Assembly (NCBI RefSeq): GCF_946885725.1
Contig: NZ_CAMPGZ010000247.1
Location: 1-5,185, forward strand
DNA length: 5,185 nt
Direction: 5' to 3'
From: an uncultured Nocardioides sp.
GTDB taxonomy: Bacteria > Actinomycetota > Actinomycetes > Propionibacteriales > Nocardioidaceae
Of the stretch, positions 1 through 4,564 are shown one piece after another. A model generated the notes under the pieces. That model was not told the DNA's origin and made no database searches. It saw nothing but the letters and a program-made list of their open reading frames with translations. The translations under genes were made by a program, and so were the position numbers. Each line of letters opens with the position of its first letter. Within the stretch, counting starts at the first letter, position 1.

Positions 1-55
1 GTGGTCGGCCGGGTGGTCGGCCGGGTGGTCGGCCGGGTGGTCGGCCGGGTGGTCG
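1..55. repeat. 12-bp tandem repeat, four exact units plus a partial fifth
   Basis: The unit GTGGTCGGCCGG occurs four times without a mismatch (1-12, 13-24, 25-36, 37-48), followed by GTGGTCG (49-55), which runs into the palindrome that starts at 48. The array reaches the window edge, so the copy number may be higher. The unit is a multiple of three, so the array reads as an open Val-Val-Gly-Arg repeat in the frame of the downstream regulator. That is a by-product of repeat length and not evidence of coding. Identical units suggest recent slippage expansion from the adjoining GGTGGTCG arm. Confidence 0.9.
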
Positions 56-93
56 AGCCCTTCGACAGGCTCAGGAACCACCTGTCGAGACCA
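48..93 (+). repeat. REP-like palindromic element (long form)
   Basis: The arms GGTGGT (48-53) and ACCACC (77-82) are complementary, as are the inner arms GAGCC (55-59) and GGCTC (68-72), so the strand can fold into a hairpin with an asymmetric internal loop. The element continues to TGTCGAGACCA (83-93). Its two ends, GGTGGTCGAGC (48-58) and TGTCGAGACCA (83-93), are the same 11-mers that make up the inverted element at 3332-3354, which marks both as one repeat family. From memory, similar GGTGGTCGAG...CTCGACCACC palindromes are common between genes of Nocardioides-like actinobacteria; this was not checked by search. Confidence 0.7.
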
Positions 94-109
94 CTCCCCT
101 CGCAGAAAA

Positions 110-124
110 AGTCAGTCTTGACTG
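110..124. promoter_or_regulatory. Candidate TetR operator: dyad in an AT-rich patch
   Basis: Two overlapping inverted repeats sit here: AGTCA (110-114) with TGACT (119-123), and CAGTC (113-117) with GACTG (120-124). They lie in the least GC-rich stretch of the upstream region (about 106-130), 30 bases before the proposed regulator start. TetR-family repressors commonly bind such dyads upstream of their own operon, so autoregulation of this gene set is the natural inference. TTGACT (118-123) resembles a -35 box, but no matching -10 box is seen at the usual spacing, so no promoter is called. Confidence 0.45.
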
Positions 125-153
125 TTTGTTGGTCGAGCCGCCACGATGACGGC

Positions 154-780
154 GTGGACGTCGACCAGGCCACCCGCACCCGGGTGCCGCAGGAGGAGCG
201 CACCCGCGCGATGCGCCGGCGGCTGCTCGAGGCGACGGTGGAGTGCCTGGTCGAGCGCGGCTGGAGCGGTACGTCGACGACGCTGGTGTCCGAGCGCGCG
301 GGGGTGAGCCGCGGGGCGCAGCTGCACCACTTCCCGAGCAAGAGCGCGCTCGTGCTCGCGGCGGTGGAGCACCTGGCGGAGGTGCGCGGCGAGGAGCTGC
401 GCCAGGCCGGTTCGCGGCTGCCGTCCGGCAAGCGCCGCACGCGCGCGGTGCTCGGCGTCCTCGCTGACCACTTCACCAGCCCGGTCTTCGCCGCCGCGCT
501 GGAGCTGTGGGTGGCCGCCCGCACCGACCCGGAGCTGCACGAGGCGGTCGGGCCGCTGGAGCAGCGGATCGGCCGCGAGACGCACCGCTACGCCGTCGAG
601 CTGCTCGGGGTCGACGAGTCGCAGCCGGGCGTCCGCGAGCTCGTGCAGGCCACGCTCGACCTGGTCCGGGGTCTGGGCCTGGCCAACACGATCACCGACG
701 ACAGCGCTCGCCGCGCCCGGATCCTCGACGAGTGGGCGAGGGTCCTCGACGACCGCCTGAACCCAGGAGCCACGCGATGA
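154..780 (+). CDS. TetR/AcrR-family transcriptional regulator
   Basis: This is a one-component DNA-binding repressor, 208 residues from the chosen GTG start, a normal TetR length. Helix 1 begins near residue 21 (RRRLLEATVECLVERGW). The helix-turn-helix spans about residues 40-60 (TLVSERAGVSRGAQLHHF), followed by the usual post-HTH PSK turn at 61-63. The rest is an alpha-helical ligand-binding and dimerisation domain with no recognisable ligand motif. The frame is open back to position 1, but everything before 154 is repeats and AT-rich DNA. GTG 154 is preferred because the R-T-R-x-P-x-x-E-R-T run before helix 1 looks conserved for this group, although it lacks a clear ribosome binding site. 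GTG 184 or ATG 211 are alternatives. The gene overlaps the next one by ATGA, so it is probably the first gene of the operon and its local regulator. The ligand is unknown; an acyl-CoA from the encoded pathway is an inference. Confidence 0.9.
   Translation: MDVDQATRTRVPQEERTRAMRRRLLEATVECLVERGWSGTSTTLVSERAGVSRGAQLHHFPSKSALVLAAVEHLAEVRGEELRQAGSRLPSGKRRTRAVLGVLADHFTSPVFAAALELWVAARTDPELHEAVGPLEQRIGRETHRYAVELLGVDESQPGVRELVQATLDLVRGLGLANTITDDSARRARILDEWARVLDDRLNPGATR
191..198 (+). promoter_or_regulatory. Shine-Dalgarno-like AGGAGGAG inside the regulator's 5' end
   Basis: AGGAGGAG ends 12 bases before the in-frame ATG at 211. It is the strongest ribosome-binding-like sequence near the regulator's 5' end and could serve a shorter start. 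Starting at 211 would leave only the first few residues of helix 1 and remove the Arg-rich arm, so it is listed as an alternative and not preferred. It also simply encodes Gln-Glu-Glu. Confidence 0.3.
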
Positions 781-1574
781 GCAACACCCTCGACCTCGTC
801 CTCGCCGACCTCGACGCCGAGTGCGCCCAGCTCGACGCGCTCGTCGCGGACCTGCCCGACGACGAGACCGGCTGGCGCAGGCCGACGCCCGCGGAGGGCT
901 GGGACGTCGCGCACCAGGTCGCGCACCTCGCCTGGACCGACGAGGTGGCGGTGAAGGCCGCGACCGACAAGGAGGCCTGGGACGCGAGCGTGCTGGAGGC
1001 GATCGCCGACCCGGACGGGTACGTCGACGCCGCTGCCGCAGAGGGAGCGGCCGCGAGCGGGGCCGAGATCCTCGCGCGCTGGCGGGCCTCGCGTGCCGCG
1101 CTGGCGAAGGTGCTGCGCGACCACCCGGCGGGGGAGCGGATCCCCTGGTACGGCCCGCCGATGAGCCCGGCCTCGATGGCCACCGCGCGGTTCATGGAGA
1201 CCTGGGCGCACTCCCGCGACGTCGCCGACGCGCTGGGTGTGCGGTTCGAGCCGACCGACCGGGTGCGACACGTCGTGCACCTCGGCATCCGCACCCGCGG
1301 CTTCGCGTTTGCAAACCACGGCCTGGAGCCGCCGACCGACCCGATCCACGTGTCGCTGGTGCTGCCGAGCGGCCACGTGCACGAGGACGGCCCGGCCGAC
1401 GCGCCGCAGTCGGTCCGCGGTTCGGCGTACGACTTCGCGCTCCTGGTCACCCAGCGGATCCACCGTGCCGACACCGACCTGGTCGCGACCGGTCCCGACG
1501 CGGACCAGTGGCTCGACATCGCGCAGGCGTTCGCCGGCCCGGCCGGCGCTGGACGGGAGCCGCGCGGGTCATGA
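777..1574 (+). CDS. TIGR03084-family metal-binding protein (DinB / mycothiol-dependent maleylpyruvate isomerase-like fold)
   Basis: This 265-residue protein matches the actinobacterial TIGR03084 family in length and layout. It has an N-terminal four-helix DinB-type domain (about 5-155) and a C-terminal MDMPI-like domain (about 160-255) ending in the family's AQAFAGPAGAGR tail. The metal-site pattern of mycothiol-dependent maleylpyruvate isomerase appears intact: His46 and His50 in GWDVAHQVAHLAW, then the ExxxH pair Glu141/His145 in METWAHSRDVADALG. In the isomerase the equivalent His, Glu and His bind zinc. A mycothiol-linked role is therefore plausible, but no reaction is established for this family. 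It starts seven bases after AGGAG (765-769), overlaps the regulator stop by ATGA, and its own stop overlaps the AtuA start by four bases. Coupling on both sides argues that it works in the same pathway, perhaps on a thiol adduct or thioester intermediate (inference). The maleylpyruvate isomerase reaction itself is unlikely, since no gentisate genes are here. Confidence 0.85.
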   Translation: MSNTLDLVLADLDAECAQLDALVADLPDDETGWRRPTPAEGWDVAHQVAHLAWTDEVAVKAATDKEAWDASVLEAIADPDGYVDAAAAEGAAASGAEILARWRASRAALAKVLRDHPAGERIPWYGPPMSPASMATARFMETWAHSRDVADALGVRFEPTDRVRHVVHLGIRTRGFAFANHGLEPPTDPIHVSLVLPSGHVHEDGPADAPQSVRGSAYDFALLVTQRIHRADTDLVATGPDADQWLDIAQAFAGPAGAGREPRGS

Positions 1575-3331
1575 CGCTCCGGATCGGCAACGCCAGCGGC
1601 TTCTACGGCGACCGGCTCTCCGCGATGCGGGAGATGCTGGAGGGCTCGCCGCGCCCCGACGTGCTGACGGGCGACTACCTCGCCGAGCTCACGATGCTCA
1701 TCCTCGGCAAGGACCAGCTGAAGGACCCGTCGCTCGGCTACGCCCGCACGTTCGTCCGGCAGGCCGAGGACTGCCTCGGTCTCGCGCTGGAGCGCGGCGT
1801 GCGGATCGTCAGCAACGCCGGCGGGCTGAACCCGCGCGGGCTCGGCGAGAAGCTGGTCGAGGTCGCGCGCGGTCTCGGCGTGGAGGCATCGATCGCGTAC
1901 GTCGACGGCGACGACCTCCGTGACCGGATCGCCGAGCTCGGCCTGGTCGACGAGCGGTTCGGCAAGCCGCTGACGGCCAACGCGTACCTCGGTGGCGCCG
2001 GCATCGCCGACGCCCTGCGGCAGGGCGCCGACGTCGTGGTCACCGGCCGGGTCACCGACGCCTCGCTCGTCGTCGGCGCCGGGATGGCCTTCTACGGCTG
2101 GGATCCCGCGAACCCGGACGACCACGACGCGCTCGCCGGTGCCACCGTCGCGGGCCACGTGGTCGAGTGCGGCACGCAGGCGACGGGCGGGAACTTCTCC
2201 GGGTTCTTGGAGCTCGTCGATTCCGGCGTGACCGACCGGCCTCTCGGCTTTCCTCTCGTCGAGCTCGAGGCGGACGGGTCGTGCGTGGTCACCAAGCAGG
2301 ACGGCACCGGCGGCGCGGTCACGGTCGACACGGTGACGGCCCAGCTGATGTACGAGATCCAGGGCCCCGCCTACCTCGGCCCCGACGTCACCACTCGTCT
2401 CGACACCGTCCGGCTCGCGTCCGACGGCCCCGACCGGGTGCGCATCAGCGGAGTCCGCGGCTCGGCCGCGCCGGACACGCTGAAGGTCTGCCTGAACTTC
2501 CTCGGCGGCCACCGCAACACCGCCGAGCTCGTCCTCGTCGGTCTCGACATCGAGGCCAAGGCCGCCTGGGTCCGCGACCAGGTCGAGGCCGCCTTCGCCG
2601 CCGGCCCCGGCCGCCCCGCCGAGGTCGAGTGGACGCTCGCCCGCACCGACCACGACGACCCGACCACCGAGGAGGCCGCCTCCTCCCGCTTGCGCGTCAC
2701 CGTCCGCGACCCCGACCCCGCCAAGGTCGGCAAGGCCTTCACGGCCCCGCTGGTCGAGGTCGCCCTCGCCTCGTACCCCGGCTTCACCCTCACCGCCCCA
2801 CCGGCGCCCGCTACTCCCTACGCCGTGTACCGCCCCGCCTACATCCCGGCCTCGGCCACCTCCCCGCACGTCCACTTCGTGGCCTCGCGCGAGGGGTCAG
2901 AAATTCAGCCTCGTGGGCGGCGTGTCGAGACACAACTGACCCCTCGGCAGGAGGGGTTCCCTTCCTTGGGAGCCGTCCCCGAGGGGCCCGTGCGCCGCGT
3001 GCCACTGGGCCTGGTCGCGCACGCGCGCTCCGGCGACAAGGGCGGCGACGCGAACCTCGGGCTGTGGGCCCGCGACGCCCAGAGTCGACCGGACCGGGTG
3101 TCGTGGCTGCTCGAGGCGATCACGGTCGGGGAGGTACGTCGGCTCGTCCCCGAGGCCGCCGACCTCGACATCGACGTACACCCTCTGCCGAACCTCGGCG
3201 GCGTCAACGTCGTTCTCCACGGGCTGCTCGGCGACGGCGTGGCCGCGTCCGGACGCTTCGACCCGCAGGCGAAGGCGCTGGGCGAGTGGGTGCGCGCCAG
3301 GTACGTCGACGTACCGGAGGTGCTTCTCTGA
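1571..3331 (+). CDS. AtuA-like protein (DUF1446 plus C-terminal AtuA-associated domain)
   Basis: This 586-residue cytoplasmic protein is of the AtuA (acyclic terpene utilization) family. The N-terminal DUF1446 domain (about 3-440) shows the conserved stretches GNASGFYGDR (6-15), SNAGGLNPRG (81-90), GADVVVTGRVTDASLVVG (152-169), VECGTQATGGNFSGF (198-212) and TKQDGTGGAVTVDTV (241-255). A smaller C-terminal domain begins near 475, with RSGDKGGDANLGLWARD at 486-502. AtuA is needed for citronellol/geraniol growth in Pseudomonas, but its reaction is not established, so the pathway role here rests on its neighbours. The start ATG follows GGGAG (1555-1559) and overlaps the previous stop as ATGA. The stop shares one base with the dehydrogenase start. 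The odd feature is an Arg-rich linker (about 440-462) encoded by a palindromic insertion that leaves the frame open. Alanine codons just before it (2552-2887) are almost all GCC, unlike the GCG-rich dehydrogenase gene. The gene symbol is left blank because orthology to Pseudomonas atuA is not shown. Confidence 0.9.
   Translation: MTLRIGNASGFYGDRLSAMREMLEGSPRPDVLTGDYLAELTMLILGKDQLKDPSLGYARTFVRQAEDCLGLALERGVRIVSNAGGLNPRGLGEKLVEVARGLGVEASIAYVDGDDLRDRIAELGLVDERFGKPLTANAYLGGAGIADALRQGADVVVTGRVTDASLVVGAGMAFYGWDPANPDDHDALAGATVAGHVVECGTQATGGNFSGFLELVDSGVTDRPLGFPLVELEADGSCVVTKQDGTGGAVTVDTVTAQLMYEIQGPAYLGPDVTTRLDTVRLASDGPDRVRISGVRGSAAPDTLKVCLNFLGGHRNTAELVLVGLDIEAKAAWVRDQVEAAFAAGPGRPAEVEWTLARTDHDDPTTEEAASSRLRVTVRDPDPAKVGKAFTAPLVEVALASYPGFTLTAPPAPATPYAVYRPAYIPASATSPHVHFVASREGSEIQPRGRRVETQLTPRQEGFPSLGAVPEGPVRRVPLGLVAHARSGDKGGDANLGLWARDAQSRPDRVSWLLEAITVGEVRRLVPEAADLDIDVHPLPNLGGVNVVLHGLLGDGVAASGRFDPQAKALGEWVRARYVDVPEVLL
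2890..2946. repeat. 57-bp palindromic element inserted in frame in the AtuA gene
   Basis: Perfect 11-bp inverted arms bound this segment: CGAGGGGTCAG (2890-2900) and CTGACCCCTCG (2936-2946). Inside is a second inverted repeat, GTGTC (2922-2926) and GACAC (2929-2933). The segment is 57 bp, a multiple of three, and has no stop in the AtuA frame. It encodes an Arg- and Gln-rich, low-complexity stretch, about residues 440-459, in the linker between the two AtuA domains. GAGGGGT recurs as a direct repeat at 2951-2957, exactly 60 bp after its first copy at 2891-2897. Deleting between the two copies would remove exactly 20 codons and rejoin R-E-G-F-P in frame. This looks like a small non-autonomous mobile palindrome or REP-like repeat tolerated in a flexible linker. 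Confidence 0.75.
3316..3320 (+). promoter_or_regulatory. Ribosome binding site for the acyl-CoA dehydrogenase gene
   Basis: GGAGG lies within the last codons of the AtuA gene and ends ten bases before ATG 3331. Together with the one-base TGATG stop/start overlap, it supports the start at 3331, even though the first codons derive from a repeat element. No other start codon lies between 3331 and the conserved part of the protein. Confidence 0.7.
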
Positions 3332-4494
3332 TGGTCTCGACAAGCTCGACCACCCGAGGTTTCTGGACCGACGAGCAGGAGGCGCTGCGCGAGACCGCGC
3401 GGGCGTTCGTGCGCAGCGAGGTCGTGCCGCACCTGCAGGACTGGGAGGACGCCGGCGAGGTGCCGCGCGAGCTGCACGCGAAGGCGGCGAAGCTCGGGCT
3501 GCTCGGCCTCGGCGTACCCGAGGAGCAGGGCGGCAGCGGCGGCACGTTCCTCGACGCGCTCGCGGTGTCGGAGGCGTTCACCGACGCGGGCGCGTCGAGT
3601 GGGCTGCTCGCCGCGTTGTTCACCAGCGGGATCGCGCTGCCGCACATCGTGACCTCGGGCAACGAGGACCTGGTCGACCGGTTCGTGCGGCCGACGCTGG
3701 CCGGCGAGACGATCGGCGCGCTCGCGATCACCGAGCCGGGCGGTGGGTCCGACGTGGCGCGGCTGCGCACGACCGCGCGACGGGACGGTGACCACTACGT
3801 CGTCGACGGCGCGAAGACGTTCATCACCTCCGGGGTGCGTGCGGACTTCGTGACGACGGCGGTGCGCACCGGGGGGCCCGGCCACGCGGGCATCAGCCTG
3901 CTGGTGGTCGAGAAGGGCACGCCGGGCTTCGAGGTCACCCGCTCGCTGTCGAAGATGGGCTGGCACTGCTCGGACACCGCTGAGCTGTCGTTCAGCGGCG
4001 CGCGTGTGCCGGTCGCGAACCTCGTCGGCGAGGAGAACACCGGCTTCGCGCAGATCGCCAACGCGTTCGTGGTCGAGCGGCTCGCGCTGGCCGCGCACGG
4101 CTACGGCATCGCGCAGCGTTCGCTCGACCTGGCGGCGGCGTACTGCCGCGACCGCGAGACGTTCGGCCGCCCGCTCGTGGCCAACCAGGTCGTCCAGCAC
4201 CGGCTGGTCGAGATGCACCGGCTGGTGGACGTCGCACGGACCTACACGCGCGAGGTGGCGCGGCGGTACGTCGCCGGCGAGATGCCGCTCGTCGAGGCGC
4301 TGCACGCCAAGGCCACGGCCGTCGCGTGCGCGGAGTGGGTGGTCAGCCAGGCGGTGCAGCTGTTCGGCGGCACCGGCTACATGCACGGGACCGAGGTGGA
4401 GCGGCACTACCGCGACGCCCGGATCCTCGGAATCGGAGGAGGAGCCACCGAGGTGCTCACCGACCTGAACGCACGGCTGCTGGGGTACGCCTAA
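3331..4494 (+). CDS. Acyl-CoA dehydrogenase, isovaleryl-CoA/citronellyl-CoA dehydrogenase-like
   Basis: This FAD enzyme oxidises an acyl-CoA to the 2,3-enoyl-CoA, passing electrons to electron-transfer flavoprotein. At 387 residues it has normal family length and all three domains: N-terminal helical (about 11-128), middle beta domain with the signature [10 protein letters not shown] (132-141), and C-terminal helical with RETFGRPL (275-282) for FAD contact and [23 protein letters not shown] (343-365). The catalytic base is informative. The medium-chain enzyme position (E in YEGT) is Gly here (GIGGGATEV, 367-375). Glu249 in VVERLALA instead aligns with the helix-G glutamate of isovaleryl-CoA dehydrogenase (LERLVLA). 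This favours the isovaleryl/long-chain subtype and probably a branched substrate. The start shares one base with the AtuA stop, with GGAGG upstream; the first eight residues or so come from a repeat. The place between AtuA and a carboxylase matches the position of AtuD-like or FadE-like enzymes in related clusters. The exact substrate is not known. Confidence 0.93.
   Translation: MVSTSSTTRGFWTDEQEALRETARAFVRSEVVPHLQDWEDAGEVPRELHAKAAKLGLLGLGVPEEQGGSGGTFLDALAVSEAFTDAGASSGLLAALFTSGIALPHIVTSGNEDLVDRFVRPTLAGETIGALAITEPGGGSDVARLRTTARRDGDHYVVDGAKTFITSGVRADFVTTAVRTGGPGHAGISLLVVEKGTPGFEVTRSLSKMGWHCSDTAELSFSGARVPVANLVGEENTGFAQIANAFVVERLALAAHGYGIAQRSLDLAAAYCRDRETFGRPLVANQVVQHRLVEMHRLVDVARTYTREVARRYVAGEMPLVEALHAKATAVACAEWVVSQAVQLFGGTGYMHGTEVERHYRDARILGIGGGATEVLTDLNARLLGYA
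3332..3354 (-). repeat. REP-like palindromic element (short form) overlapping a start codon
   Basis: Read on the minus strand, this 23-bp segment is GGTGGTCGAGC, one T, then TGTCGAGACCA. Those are exactly the two 11-mer ends of the long element at 48-93, which holds 24 extra bases between them in place of the single T. On the plus strand TGGTC (3332-3336) and GACCA (3348-3352) form the outer stem, with CGA/TCG pairing inside. The element begins at the second base of the dehydrogenase ATG and encodes residues 2 to about 8 (VSTSSTT), which have no counterpart in usual acyl-CoA dehydrogenase N-termini. Confidence 0.7.
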
Positions 4495-4564
4495 TGGTCA
4501 CGAACTGCAGGTTCTCGCGCCGGATCCTTGCGGTTGGGGACCAAACCGCAGAGGGCGGAGCCCG
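4495..4564 (+). other. 70-base intergenic spacer with a small hairpin
   Basis: This is the only gap in an otherwise overlapping operon. TGCGGTT (4529-4535) and AACCGCA (4544-4550) form a perfect 7-bp stem with an 8-base loop. GAAC (4502-4505) and GTTC (4511-4514) form a weaker 4-bp stem around TGCAG. No T-run follows the 7-bp stem, so it does not look like an intrinsic terminator; mRNA processing, stability or translation control are possible roles. GAGGG (4551-4555) or GGAG (4557-4560) is the likely ribosome binding site for the next gene. No convincing promoter is seen, so the carboxylase gene is probably cotranscribed. Confidence 0.55.

Noticed and set aside
1..55. CRISPR array.
   Set aside because: The 12-bp units are directly adjacent with no unique spacers, and no cas genes are present.
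1..153. N-terminal extension of the regulator to position 1 (259 residues).
   Set aside because: It would consist of VVGR tandem repeats and translated palindrome before the arm of a TetR protein of already normal length.
146..308. ATG at 146 as a start near the regulator.
   Set aside because: It is in a different frame from the HTH sequence and reaches a stop at 306-308 with a meaningless Arg/Ala/Cys-rich product.
821..1570. Extension of the AtuA frame upstream, and of the dehydrogenase frame back to 2167.
   Set aside because: Both extensions run through the preceding gene in another frame. ATG 1571 and ATG 3331 have ribosome binding sites, stop/start overlaps and, apart from the repeat-derived first residues of the dehydrogenase, family-consistent N-termini.
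2397..2405. GTCTCGACA (reverse complement TGTCGAGAC) as a diagnostic repeat core across the window.
   Set aside because: The 9-mer also occurs at 2397-2405 and 2541-2549 in ordinary AtuA coding sequence (Leu-Asp codons), so the core alone is not evidence of a repeat; only the paired 11-mers were used.
692..2875. Minus-strand open frame of 727 codons opposite the metalloprotein and AtuA genes.
   Set aside because: Long antisense frames are common in GC-rich coding DNA. Its product is low-complexity Gly/Arg/Ala-rich with no recognisable domain, while the plus-strand genes show clear families with overlapping start/stop junctions.
2882..2960. Frameshift or pseudogene in AtuA at the palindromic insertion.
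   Set aside because: The insertion keeps the frame, has no stop, and both flanking domains remain intact and contiguous.
2905..4407. Minus-strand open frame of 500 codons opposite the dehydrogenase gene.
   Set aside because: It mirrors the codon pattern of the dehydrogenase gene and has no recognisable motif; the opposite strand carries complete acyl-CoA dehydrogenase signatures.
4529..4550. Hairpin as an intrinsic terminator after the dehydrogenase gene.
   Set aside because: There is no T-run after the stem, and the next gene is on the same strand and functionally linked, starting 15 bases later.
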